DNA from: Oscheius sp. JU75 | Taxonomy: Eukaryota > Nematoda > Chromadorea > Rhabditida > Rhabditidae | Length of the DNA: 64,000 nucleotides | Assembly: GCA_037178855.1 (NCBI GenBank) | Contig: JASJZC010000001.1 | Location: forward strand, 8,246,001 to 8,310,000 | Reading direction: 5' to 3' | In this document: positions 19,947-31,127 of the stretch, one piece after another | Numbering within the stretch: position 1 is the first letter of the stretch | Layout: the number at the start of each line of letters is the position of its first letter | Position numbers and translations under genes: made by a program | Notes under the pieces: generated by a model | Seen by the model: the letters and a program-made list of their open reading frames with translations, nothing else | Database searches by the model: none | Told to the model about the DNA's origin: nothing

Positions 19947-22191
19947 ATGCTGCCGGTGCCCAGGATGCACAGTACTGTACTACTAGTACTCCTCCTTGGT
20001 GTCGTTTCTTCCGTCTCTGCAGGTCAGTTTTTCTCCCGTTTCTGTGTTTTTAGGACCGCAGGCAAACCATTACAATGACCTTCCCGCGCGCGAGATAAAC
20101 CCTCACCGCGAGTAATTTATGACCTTGACTACGACGGGTATTAATTGTATAGGGGAGACTCGAGAAGCCACAAGAATTTGCAGACAGTTATCAGTTCATG
20201 AGCCCTATCTCTCACCTCGATGACCTTTTGCCTTGAGTGGAAAACGGCTGACAGCGACATAGCAAAAAAGTAGTGAGAAACAGTCAAGAAAAGCTTAGGT
20301 ACTAGTCAACCTTTAGGGTCCCACTAGTGGTCCTTTAGTGCTGCTACCTTTTTAAGTGTGTGTTATGGAATGCATTACGAGACTCTAGCTATATTTTGAC
20401 AGCTTCTGACTGCATCTTGTCCTACCATCTCACCGTGCAGGCTTATTACCCCCGGTCAATGTGTCATCTAGGTCCCTTTGTTTGTTTTCACCTCCTTCGT
20501 ACACACCGATCCCTTTCTGTTTGTCCCCACTTAATGAAATTCTAATAGTAGTTTTAAGCAGTCTTCCACCCGCCGTTCATAATGCTTGGTGTAATATACA
20601 CGAGAGAGTGAACACCTTTCACACCAGTCTGTTAACAGCTGGTCATCAAAAGATCCACGGGAGCTGGCAGCTCAAAAACAGATTTCAGATCGTTCGACGA
20701 GAAAGAGGCCGTACGAGGCTTCCTGTCCAGAAAGATGTCGATGCACGGCAAATGTTCTCGACTGTAGAAATGCCAAACTGACCAAGGAGGACCTGGAAAC
20801 GGTACGTCGTATACAGGCAAGGTGTATGTGATTAAGGTTCAACCCCAAGCATTTGTCGAGCTGGATACTATCGACTTCTACGGGGCTAAACTGGGCGATG
20901 TCAGTGATGGAATCTTCCCTGAAGGTAAGCTTTTCAATTTACCAGACGTCTCTCCGATGCTTTCGTTGTCATTTTGCTTGGGACAAAAACACTTCTAATG
21001 AGCACTCAAAGTTGATTTGCCACCCAATTCAAGCAATAACTTTTCTGAATAACACAGCTTTTGAACAACATAAATTGCTCGCTATCCTTTCATGGTCACA
21101 CACAGACGAACACCATTGTGCTTTGATATTAGAGAGACAATTTTTTCTCAAAGGAACTATCTCCCGAGCTGACTTGGCATGCACTCACTGTAAATGAAAT
21201 GATCCCCTTCGAAGAGGACCTATTGCAGGAGTCCTGCATCCCATGGTCACACAGGCCAACTTTACCAACTGCGGCATCACTAGAATCTCCTCCAAAACCT
21301 TCGCCCAACTTCCAAATCTCGAGTTCCTTGACTTGAGCGGCAATGTAATTGACTACGCGGGGAGATCGACGTTCGAGTCGACGAAGAAGTAAGGCTTTCT
21401 TTGGCTTTCGTAAAAAATAGGTTCTAGACTGAAGAGAGTTGATCTGACTCATGCTCTAAGGAAGAGATCCACGGATCAGTCGAACGCTGATCTTTTGGCT
21501 CAAATGTTTGACGGTCAGGGGAGAGACTACCTAGTGGAACTGGGAGAAGTGATTCTGAATAAGAACGACCTGAAATTCGTCCATTCCAGCACTTTCTGCA
21601 AGGTGAGTCGGCCTCTATGTCAAATTAGAGCAACGTCTTAGATTCGTGGGCTTTCCCGTATCCACCTGGCCGACAACCAGCTCAGCTCCTTCGATGTCCA
21701 GGAGAGCTGCATGAAGGATCTGAAACTGCTCGACATCAGTGGAAATAACTTTGCAATCGTGAGCTCATGTGTCCTACGCGTGCAACCTCGTTTTTTAGCT
21801 GACTTCTTCCTTCTGGGATCATTTAAAAGAACTGACCTCGCTGGACATCTCAAGAAACCCATTGAACTGTACCTGTGCCCTGCAGCCCTTCTTCAAAATT
21901 GTCAAGGACGAGATGGACGATTTCCTGAATCAGGGGCTGACCACCTGTGCTGGACCGGAAAGTCTCAAGGGGAAGAATCTCTTCGATCTCAAAGAAGATC
22001 TCTGTGTCCTGGAAGGAGAGGCGACCAAGGGTGGATATGGCTTCGGCACATTTTTCCTCTTGGCTCTTATAGCCGGAGGAGTCCTCTTTGCCTATCGCCA
22101 CTACAGGACCAGAAGACGACATGACGTGCCTTTCGAGTTCGGCTACAGCGGTCTAGAGGCCGACGACGAGGTCCAGCCGGAATTTGTCTAG
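19947..22191 (+). CDS. Leucine-rich-repeat type I membrane protein
   Basis: Cell-surface LRR protein of unknown ligand. Seven exons: 19947-20022, 20689-20801, 20837-20924, 21229-21388, 21428-21602, 21642-21758 and 21799-22191, giving 373 aa in one frame. Order: signal peptide (STVLLVLLLGVVSSVSA), a Cys-rich LRR N-cap (CPERCRCTANVLDC), about five LRRs (LPNLEFLDLSGNVI, LVELGEVILNKNDL, LSRIHLADNQLSSF, LKLLDISGNNF, LTSLDISRNPL), an LRR C-cap (NCTCALQPFF...CAG), a transmembrane helix (FGTFFLLALIAGGVLFAYRHY), a basic stop-transfer and an acidic tail of about 25 residues. The architecture suggests adhesion or receptor function; the specific family is not identified. The first intron (666 nt) is long for this window. 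Confidence 0.88.
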
Positions 22192-23367
22192 ACGGAAGAT
22201 TGCTTACGGGTCATTTGTGCAATCAAAACTATCAAAGAATGTGCTTTTTGAGAGATGGAAAGAGCTCAAACGTGTCTATTCCGAGTAATAAATGTGTCTT
22301 ATTTTCTATCGAAAAGCGAGGCAGAAGAAGGTTACAGTAGTCGGGTTCAGTACGCTGGGCAAGGCGCGACTCTCACATCTGACTTGAAACTTGTCAACAA
22401 TAATCAACGTTGACAGTTCGGTTCCAGAACAAGTATTCGATTCCTGTCTCTTGTCCGACACTCTCTTCAACCGGGACAAGGGACAATCCTAAAGGAATGC
22501 AACCAGTACTCAACAAAACTAGCATGCGCTAGAACTATCAAAACAGACCAAACTCTGAGTAGACAGAGACACCGACAGAAACATTGCGAACAGTAGTGCC
22601 ACAGTCTATTTTCTCGCGTTTTGTTAAGAGACGGCAATAAGGACGAGGCTCGTGAATTCGCTACTTGCCAGTTGCCGTCGAAAGATGGGGTCTTCAGTCT
22701 TCCTAACTTCGAGTGGTCTTCCTTGGATCCACAGCGGTGTTTGGTATAGTTCTTGGAAACGGAATTGTCAGGGAAGATTTAAAGTGCTCAAGTGATCCTG
22801 CGCCCAAATTCCTTGAAAGATAGAGATTGACAGAAGCAGAGACACCTTTTCAAGTTGGTTGTTGTGCGAAAGTTTCAGAAGAGTGGATCCGCCTGAAGTT
22901 ACGAAAGCTGGATATGTAATGTCTGGATACTGTGAAGCTGTCAGAACATTCTAGAAGGACAAAGCTGTTTCAATACTGTCATCTTTCTGTTGCCATTTTT
23001 TCATGGCTGCAGGCATAAAAGCCGTGTATGCTGTTGTGTCTTCTGTTTCGCTACTTCTAGCCCATGCTAGTTTTGATGAGTTCTGGTTGAACTTTCTTAG
23101 TAGTCTTGTCCCATGTCTCTAAAGATCCGCGACATCGGAATCAGTTGTCGTCAAGTTCTTCTCTCCGTACAGTTCAAGAATCATTCGCTTCTAGCTAACA
23201 ACTTCCCCTTTGATTTGTCATCAAAACTGGCGTCAGTTGCAACTTGAAATACTCCTATTTCGCTCTTGTCATGTAATCACTGATCGGCCTGCAGTTCAAA
23301 TAATCTCCGCTGCGCTCTAATCGACCAGTCTGTGTGCCGCATTCACACAGCGCAGCTCTCTGTTGTC
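22192..23367. other. Intergenic 1.2 kb, no gene seen
   Basis: Spacer between the LRR gene and the second GST. No convincing reading frame or tRNA fold. It carries the GST promoter; the start codon there follows TCTGTTGTC, not a CAG acceptor. Confidence 0.35.
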
Positions 23368-24757
23368 ATGTCTCCCAAGCTGCAATACTTCGACCTTCGA
23401 GGTCTCGGAGAATACATCCGTACTCTTCTTATCGACAACAAAATCGACTTTGAGGATGAGCGAATCCAGATGGGAGAGGAGTGGGAGGCCAAGAAGAAGA
23501 CCATGGTGAGTGGAATGTACGCAATTCTACAAATTTGTTCAGCCTCTTGGTCAAATGCCAGTCTGGAATGAGGGAGAGAAGAGTATCCCTCAGAGTGGAG
23601 CCATCCTGAGACATTTGGGTCGTATTCATGGTGAGCTGGGAACCTTATTGGTCTCAGTTGGGCGCGCGACTATTCTGACCCATTTAATGACGCTAAATCC
23701 CTTTTGAAGATGTTTCGAGAGTTTCAAAGAAAGGCAAAAAGATGTATTTCACACGGGAGTCGAAGCCGACCGCTATAAATGTAGTCAGAGCGCTAACCGC
23801 CTGAGCTACGCGGACGAGTTCGCCCTCTCTCTCCCGGAAATACTTGACTATGGGCGAGTTGGAGAAGAACTCAGAAATAGGACGACGAATCCTGGGCTCT
23901 CACGGGTAGAGACAGAAAGACAGTAGACAGAGAGGGAGAAAAACAGAGGGACAGAGAGGCATAGAAACAGAGGAAGAGACAGATAGGCAGGGAAAGACAA
24001 AGACAGAGAGACAAAGAGACAGAAAAACAGAATGACGGAAACAGAGGCAGAGTAAGAAACGGAGTGTCAGAGAGACTGATAGAGACATGAAGACAGAGTA
24101 AGGGGGAATTAGAAAAACATACAGAGAGACATACAGAGGCAGAGACATAGTAAGCGAGAAACAGAAACGGTGAGACAGAGAGACAGAGTAAGAGAAAAGC
24201 AGAGAAACGGTGATACAGAGAAAGAGGAAGAGAGAATAAAAAGAACGAAAACAGATTACCAGTAGTGGCGTCGCCAGAGCCGGCTGGTATAACATTAACA
24301 CACGCATTTCCAGATCTCTACGGTGAGAACGAGTGTGACCGTGTCTTGATTGACGTCATGCAAGAGTCCTTGAAGGATATGCGTTTCAAATACGCTATGC
24401 AGATCGTGTTCGGAGATTTCGTAAGTTGTCACGTCTAACTTAGTACAGTAACAATCACAGAGCAAGAAGGACGAATATGACAAGGAGACCTATCCCCTTG
24501 AACTTCAGAAGATTGAGAAACTGTTCAAGACACGCAACGAAGGAAAGCAGTTTGTTCTTGGAGAGAAACTGTCCTTTGTCGACTACGTTCTCTTCGAGGA
24601 ATTGGAGCTGGCTCTGACCAGTAATGCCAATAATCTTGACACGGTTCCAGTCTTGAAGGCATTCCACCAGCGATTCTCCCAGCGTCCAAACTTGAAGGAG
24701 TACCTCGCCAAGCGAGCTGCCGACAAGCCCGTCTTCCACGGTAATGGAAAGATCTAA
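23368..24757 (+). CDS. Sigma-class glutathione S-transferase (second copy)
   Basis: Paralogue of the minus-strand GST at 16077-17058, about 6 kb away and in the opposite orientation. Four exons: 23368-23505, 23543-23630, 24314-24420 and 24461-24757, 209 aa. MSPKLQYFDLRGLGEYIRTLL has the catalytic Tyr; PLGQMPVWNEGEKSIPQSGAILRHLGR is the glutathione site; QFVLGEKLSFVDYVLFEELELAL and FHQRFSQRPNLKEYLAKRA mark the helical domain. Three intron positions match the first copy; the intron after codon 11 is absent. The 683-nt intron 2 is bloated by a tRNA-like element and a purine-rich simple repeat. The upstream in-frame ATG at 23332 would add 12 non-family residues and was rejected. Confidence 0.92.
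23751..23822 (-). repeat. tRNA-like element, family C
   Basis: Minus strand: GTAGCTCAGGCGGTTAGCGCTCTGACTAC.. (D-arm/A box plus 5' part of the anticodon arm), then GGCTTCGACTCCC (T-arm/B box). The anticodon loop and acceptor stem do not pair well. It lies in GST intron 2. The GGTTAG..CTC.G.CTAC core is shared with elements at 44850 and 51942. Confidence 0.6.
23890..24250. repeat. Purine-rich (AGACAGAG)n-like simple repeat
   Basis: About 360 nt of the GST intron are almost wholly irregular copies of AGACAGAG, GAGACAGA and similar words. The complementary strand is a long pyrimidine tract that happens to stay open for 135 codons, which explains a spurious Leu/Ser/Phe-rich reading frame there. 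Confidence 0.85.
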
Positions 24758-24917
24758 TCCAAGTACTCATGATCATTAAAGTGCTTCGTTGACGGAAACT
24801 AACAGCTCTCTCTTTATTTTAACCGGTAAACAAAATGGTTTTTCAACTTTTTTTGAGACATGTGGCGAGACGAGAATTTTCTCAGCGGTTTTCTAGATAT
24901 GAACAGCTACAGGCGGG

Positions 24918-26036
24918 TTAGTCGAAAGCGGTGAAGCCAGCTCCTCCCTGAAAGATTCGTCTGCTCTTCAATGTTAACATGTCCCTACCAGAGAGTCAAA
25001 GGCCCTCTTGTCGAAGCCGGAAAAGCCAGTGCCCGCCTAAAAATTGGTAATATATCAGAGTCCAGAGAGAGGAAGAGGGTCTAATCGGAGCACTCTGTCA
25101 AACAGCCTCACTTCTTCGCGTCATAGAGACCTACCAAGGAATCGAAGGCTCTCTTGTCGAAGCCGCTGAATCCGCCGTGGGCGAGACTGTCGAAGGCGCG
25201 TTTTTGGAAAGGTGTTAGGCCGGTACCCTGCAAAGTTCGGATACAAAAGAATCTTAACTTTTGGCTTCTGCCACGGCCATCGTTCGGCTTCATCTGCTTC
25301 TCTTATCTCAAGTCAGTGTTCCGAAATAAGTAGGAGTGGGTAGGGGAAATGCATCGAATAACCCCCAGAGCTGCATTTTCTAGTTTTACAATACTCTTCG
25401 AAGTTGTAGCCCTTGATCCAATCTACAACTTTCCAAAACGTCGCCAAGCTCGAAAATGTTTTGGTCTACCCAAAAAGTTAGTCGCAAGTGGCGGACTTCC
25501 AGTTCTGAGCCCATCGCTGGGAACATCCCAGTTTTTTTTTGGCCAAACCCATACCTTAAATTAAGACACTGGTAGAAACCCCCATTCCTATGAGAAAGGT
25601 AGCTGACCGATTTGAATCGGAGTCGGGCTAATAAATAGTCTGTATTCCCCATTTAGCGAACATCTTCCGACAAAACACTAGTTGTTTCCCTCCTGCTCCC
25701 CTCGTAAACCTATTCAACTCAGTCCCAAATTGGCTTCGTGGACTCTTTGTCTCTCTAGAGCGTCTGCGCTTCAAAACAGAAAATAATTCAAGTAACTTAC
25801 AAATGTGTCGAAGGCGCGTTTATCCATACCAGAAAAGCCGGCTCCGTGCTGAAATTCATACTTTTCTTGCTGGAAGATATTGCAAGAACTTACAAAACTG
25901 TCGAAGGCGCGTTTATCGAATCCAGTGAAGCCTTGACCGGTCTGAAACTACTGGGTTACTGTAAGAATTGGGAGAAACTTACAAAAGAGTCAAATGACCG
26001 CTTCATTCTTGACGGTGCACTGTAGGCAACGCAAAC
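24918..26036 (-). CDS. NLP-15-like (orcokinin-type) neuropeptide precursor, 5' end not found
   Basis: Secreted prepropeptide cleaved at KR pairs into short peptides of form [A/S]FD[S/T][F/L]-x-GxGF[T/S]xxD. Exons, all phase 0: 25983-26036, 25894-25941, 25801-25848, 25135-25227, 24989-25036 and 24918-24947 (TAA at 24918). Predicted mature peptides: SFDSFTGQGFTGFD, AFDSFHGAGFSGMD, AFDTFGTGLTPFQ, AFDSLAHGGFSGFD, AFDSLAGTGFSGFD and AFDSLGGAGFTAFD. By memory these match C. elegans NLP-15 peptides (AFDSLAG.GF...). Nearly every intron falls inside a peptide, after AFDSL/F, not at the KR sites. The first visible exon begins VCVAYSAPSRMKR, probably the end of a signal peptide whose exon I could not locate upstream. 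Confidence 0.88.
25228..25800. other. Long intron of the neuropeptide gene
   Basis: 573 nt between the third and fourth visible peptide exons, far longer than the others. No reading frame, tRNA-like element or missed peptide cassette (KR plus FDSL words) is visible within it. Confidence 0.4.
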
Positions 26037-26322
26037 CTGGAAAAGGTCGATTAATCTGGTGTTGGTTCTTCAGATTGAGGTAATTCCGACTAGGTTACTG
26101 GAACAGATGACCTTAGTAGCTTAATCCAAACAGCTACTTCCCAAAAGACGTCAGAAAAACCAGAGATCAATTATAAGGCAGAGGGGAGATCTACCTAAGG
26201 TGCTTGACAGCCACGTGGTTAATTTGGAGAAGGAAATAGAGGAAAAGATGGATAAGAATAAAGGAAAATAGAAGAGTTCTGGAAGAACACAGCTGCGACA
26301 TTTAACAGCAGGCCTGTGCGCG

Positions 26323-26343
26323 CAGACCGGCTGGTCCGGTCTG
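26323..26343. repeat. Perfect short hairpin
   Basis: CAGACCGG and CCGGTCTG form an 8-bp perfect stem around a 5-nt loop. It stands alone, with no T run after it. Function unknown; it may be chance. Confidence 0.4.
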
Positions 26344-29300
26344 GTCAGTGGACATTTCTTGACCAAGGCTACATTTTCCGGCTTTGCATGTTCCGCAAAA
26401 TTGTAGACTTAAAAAGATCGCCATCTTTGCAGAACATCGAAAATTAAACGAATGTCGTCTTCACCTCGAAATGGCGCGCGATCGGACCGATCAGACCCCG
26501 GGCACATTGAATTACGGACAGGACACGCACAGACCGAACTGAGCCAACCTCTGTCAGCACCCCCCGTCAACACCCCGTGTGTGGGTGCGTGTGAACGGAC
26601 TCTATAAATCGGGTGTAAACGAGTAATAGTCCCCTGGGGGCACGGCTTGACGTGGGCCCCCTTCTTCACCCCTCTCAAAATGGTTTTGCGTTCTCAGTGT
26701 CTGACTCAGTTCAGAGACTCGATGACGATAACATTTCGTCCAAACGACGCTAATATCATTCCAAAGTGGCCCAATTTAAAGAGGTGTACGAAAGCGGCTC
26801 CTCGACCTGGTCAAGGTACTCAATTTGGCAGTTTTGGGTTTCGGGGGAGACGAACTCAATGGCCCCAGAACTGGGTATTCCCTTAGTCTTTTAGCAGATC
26901 TCTGAGCTCGACCTTCTCCAGCAAATTTCTCCTCCTATTCGAGCGGAAACACATCTGGTGATGAAAAAGACGCGGCTTCCTCGTTTTTATCTCTGATCTC
27001 GGGACGAGAACGTCTGCTACGTCAAAGATCGAAACATTGATCTATATAGAAGGAGTCTACTACTTGTACCCTTCCACTCACAGTACCAAACCAGCTACTG
27101 TATTAATTCAAGCTTAAAGAGCTACACCTAATTCAGGACATATTTTTGACCCTAGGCATCACCTTCAGAAAACCGCTAAATGGTCAGAACCACAATTGCC
27201 CAGTCCATGTTTGATGTGGTAATTGAGCGCGGGAAAAATTACTGAAGGAGGGAAGAAATAAGGAAGCGTAGGAGAGTCCACAGACTCCCAAGAGAGACAT
27301 ACATGATTCATTTTTCTGTTTTCTCTTGTGGAAAGGTCTCTGATCCCCCACGTTAAAACAATAACACTTTCAATTTAGGGAGGAATCTGGTAGTCGAATA
27401 AACAAGGCAATAGTCTACGAGCTCCTACTTGGATCTGTTGTAGGTTCCAGTCCAAGCAATAAGTCGTCGGCTCTGATGTTTTCCGAGATCGTACCATTGT
27501 CGAGAAGTTACGATTCAATTATAAGCGCTTGGTTATTTGTCTCTGTTATTGGTTATATTTTCTGACTTCGGCTACATCTTACACTAGCCGTTTTAGGCAG
27601 CCTAATCTTACAATAGTGTGGACACTATGGATTGAAAACTTCTCCATCTCTCATCCGTTTTGTCCACGTCATCTCCCAAAACACTGATTGGGAAGTTTAG
27701 TTTGGAGACTCCCCCAATTGCGTCCAGAACAATTCACTTGGAGTCGGATGCAATTCAATTAGCCTTACGCACATGGGGATTCATTTTACTACACCTCAGT
27801 CTGTACGGCCTTGTTAATACATTCGATCGAATTGCATGGTACTGTCTGCAATTTGGATCGAACAAATCTGAATACTGAAGTTGGCTACTGCCCAGCTCGT
27901 CTGCTCTCTATGAAAATCGCGTAGTCGTTTAGGAGAGGGCACAAACGCCTTCCGGAAGGAATCAATTTCGTGAAGACACGTAGAAGGATGGCTTAGGGTT
28001 AATGACCAGTAGAGGGATGAGAAGGTCAACTGGATACTTTGGGTGTTTCTTTAAAAAAGTCACTATGCTCCACCCCATGAGACTGATCTCAGTTCTAAGG
28101 GTAAACCTCGGAACTTCTCCTACTGCTTACCGTACTCAGTTCACCGAGGTTTTTTTCCAACAAGTTCAATCTTTTGTGTGGGTGTTTTCAATCACACAGC
28201 CTTTCTACAGGAAATTGAAAAGACTCTTAGGACACACGAAAAGGACGTGGGGACACAGGAAATTACCCAGTCATTTTTGGTTCTTTCGTAGGGAAGAAAA
28301 CGTAGATCTTTGATTGGAGAACAGCATAAAGAATAGAATTTTTCGTTACGCTGACCACTGCTACAGTAATGGGAGTTCAGGATCTAAAGGACTAAAAGCA
28401 GTAGGATAAAGTGTTCTAGTATCCTGAGGAACTGACTAAGGAGGGTCTTGGTAGGCTGAGCTACCGAAACCCATGAGTTGATAAGAGTAAAACTCTTGGG
28501 TCACGACGACACTGTAAGAACTACAGTAATCCCGGTAAAACTCACGGCAATGGAGAGCAACAAAGCCGAGCGGATGATTGTCCTCGTGAAGTCCATGTCA
28601 GTAGAGACGGCGAGGAAGAGTATGAGGGGGTCGTACCTCTCCAACAGGGGGCGGGATCTCTGGAGAAATTCACGTCACGACTGGGAGGAGCGGGGTGGGC
28701 GAGAGAAGACAACCTCTCCCGGGAGGGAGTTAGCGAGAGGTCGCGCGTGAAACAATCACTCATCGAGGCTGCCTCGTGTCTACTACGAAATCACTGCGGA
28801 GGATTTGTTTAGGGGAGACAACGGAAGCTGGAAGTATTATGGCTGGGACTGTTACTGTGTGTATCCAACTCTTTGTGCTTTTATTGGACTGCCTTGTACT
28901 TTGTCTGAAGCAGTTCAACCGAATCTAACAGTCTCTGTCACTATTCTGAAAGTGACTCACTCGATATCTAGCGCTGCTGCCAGCTGGTCAGAATAATCTC
29001 TCGACAGTCTACTTGTCCGGTCGTAGACTCTTACGTTGTAAAGAAAGCCTGTCAGTTATAGCCCTTGTACCTTTCTCTGCCCCAGTTGGGAATGGAAGAG
29101 CTACAACGACTGAAGGAGATTACAAAGCATGCGACGCGTTCAAACGTATCCTGTAGACCGGCCCTACATCAAGGATCTACCAAGATCAAAATAACTGTAG
29201 TACAAAAGAACCCATGGAAGTACTTCAAGTCTTCGCACGATTACATTACATACAACTGCGAACACTGAGAGATTACAACATCAAATTGAGTTCCGCTCCT

Positions 29301-29415
29301 TAAGTCTAGAAAAGGTCGGGCCGGGCCGAAACCATTTTCAGCGATCAGGGTGCGCCACAGAAATCACCCCGTTCGGAGGCAGCTGCTTTTTTTTTTTTTT
29401 TAAATTTTGCGTTGC

Positions 29416-29458
29416 TCTGCAAAGTTATAGCTTTTTTCCTGCTCTATAACCTTGCAGA
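29416..29458. repeat. Inverted repeat after a T tract
   Basis: Arms 29416-29430 and 29444-29458 (TCTGCAA.GTTATAG and its complement) pair at 14 of 15 positions around a 13-nt loop. A run of about 16 T residues lies just upstream at about 29388. No gene is adjacent. Confidence 0.5.
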
Positions 29459-29742
29459 ACATTGCAAAGCAGAAAAAATGTAACCTTCTAAGGTCTGGTG
29501 GACATACTCTTTCCAGACGTCGGTCTTCAGATCTGTCCTGCAAAAACATCTTCTCCAAAACGATAGTCATCTGTCACTTTCCAAATCGCCCTCTTCCCAC
29601 TACATTTCCTCCAAACTCCCACTCGTCTATGATTTACCGCCATCAAAATAAGCACGCCATATTCCCTCAGGGATAATATCAGGAAACAGGAAATGTTATT
29701 TCAATTCATAAAATCCTAAAAACCACTTTCTGACAACTGATA

Positions 29743-31033
29743 TCACTTGGAGGAGCGCCAATTCTCGACGAGAAACTTCTTCCACGACTTGACCTTGAAA
29801 TCGTAGCCGCTAGCGGTAACCTCGTAGTCGACAATCTGAAAGTGTTACATCCATAAAACACAGAAAAGTGATTCAAAAATCCCACGCATGTTTTTGTTTT
29901 CCGTGACTACGGGTTGTGAATTGTGATATAGCGGAGTCAGGGAGGGGGCTTTTCAATGAAGGCGGTCTACCAGAAGAAGATGTGGAACATTTGAGACTAC
30001 TAGCTTATTTTAAAATCCTCTCCACGTCACTTTTTCCAAATTTGGCCGTAAATTTGAGCTCGCGCGTTAACTTTCTTTCCATCTTTAGACAACAGCCAAT
30101 TAGGCGACGCTGAGTGACAAAATCTTATTCCATACTCATGAAGTCGGTAGGGGGAGCGTGAGTCTACAGTAATCTGGAAACTACCTCCGTTCGTTCGACC
30201 TCGGCCAGCTCGTTGTTGTCTGCATAGGGACCAATGAAGACGTCCACGATATCTTCTTTTTGAACCTGAAAACTTGAAGATGATGAGTCATTCGAGAACA
30301 ATATTTTCTCCGCGACCTCCGCGCGCCGAAATACGAGCATGCAGGGCGAATTTGAGAAGGTAGCCTATTAGAAGTTTTCTAGTCTTTTGGACCTTGGATT
30401 CGCGGAAAGAGGAAAGACTTACATTGTAGGATTTTTTCGTGCAGGCTTCGTCGTTGACACGGACACGGCCTCCTGAGACGAGCTTTTCGCATTGTCTACA
30501 ATCAGAAAACGTCAGTATCAGGTTTTATAAAACATCATTCAGTAAATTTTCTGAGCTGTGAGTAAGAATATGTAATCATATTAAGTGGTTTTCCGTCTTC
30601 AATGACAGTTACAGCAATTCAAAGTTTTATTGAAAACTTGGTGTAATAGTATGAGGCGCTGCCTTAGCCCGAGCGACCCGAGTTCGATCCCCGTGAGTGA
30701 CAAAATTTTCCGTAAGCTATTTTGAGTAGAGAAAATGCATAGAAAAGGTTCTCGAGGTGGGAAACTGACAGGCTCACAAGATCCTAGGATCAAAAAGAGC
30801 GATTTCCAAGATTGTAACTTGAAAAAAACCTACTCTCTGCTCTTGCCTGTAGCTTTGTTGACAAAGTTGTCGATTCGTCTGCTGCCAGCTTTCAGTGTCT
30901 TCAGTTTGTAATCTTTGGGCAGACCGTCCTCATCCAGTTCCACATTGCTCGAGGCTGGTCGTGAAAAGGCTGTCCATCTTGAAACTGCCAATCGACAAAC
31001 CGACGTCCTTACTGCACAAATAGCTGTGGCCAT
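29743..31033 (-). CDS. MTRES1: MTRES1-like mitochondrial S4-domain RNA-binding protein (C6orf203 family)
   Basis: Family members bind mitochondrial RNA or ribosomes and support transcription and translation in the organelle. Four exons: about 30833-31033, 30427-30495, 30184-30266 and 29743-29837. The N-terminus (MATAICAVRTSVCRLAVSRW) is a plausible mitochondrial presequence. LPKDYK, then the S4 fold: RIDNFVNKATGKSR, CEKLVSGGRVRVNDE, CTKKSYNVQKEDIVDVFIG; it ends FKVKSWKKFLVENWRSSK. These align by memory with the C-terminal S4 region of human MTRES1. The start lies about 94 bp downstream of the eEFSec stop on the same strand, with AATTTAG ending 3 nt before the ATG, as expected for a downstream operon gene. 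Confidence 0.8.
30633..30700 (+). repeat. tRNA-like element, family A
   Basis: TTGGTGTAATAGTATGAGGCGC (D-arm/A box) followed by CGAGCGACCCGAGTTCGATCC (T-arm/B box), in an intron of the MTRES1-like gene. The central part (CCTTAGCCCGAGCGACCCG) closely matches the element at 31629. The stems are incomplete, so a working tRNA is unlikely. Confidence 0.6.
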
Positions 31034-31127
31034 TTCCTAAATTTCCAGCTGACATATTTGCAAACAAACGCCTGGATAATTCCTCTGAAAAACAGGTCAA
31101 AACAAACTGAAAAAAATGGATCAAAAT

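Larger units (their letters stand above)
26037..29742. other. 3.7-kb gap without a recognisable gene
   Basis: The longest stretch here without a supported gene. It should contain the signal-peptide exon and promoter of the neuropeptide gene. A CTATAAATC word occurs at about 26601 but no coding exon follows. Two hairpins are noted separately. A GC-rich patch at about 28600-28770 is open on both strands without family resemblance. I see no rRNA, tRNA or transposon coding sequence. Confidence 0.4.

Noticed and set aside
23900-24307. 135-codon open frame on the minus strand, rich in Leu, Ser, Phe and Val
   Set aside because: It is the pyrimidine-rich complement of the AGACAGAG repeat in a GST intron. 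Low complexity keeps it open; it interrupts a real gene and has no family features.
28478-28763. GC-rich patch with 73-90-codon frames on both strands
   Set aside because: Neither translation resembles a domain and no matching exons were found nearby. It may be an exon of an unseen gene but cannot be supported.
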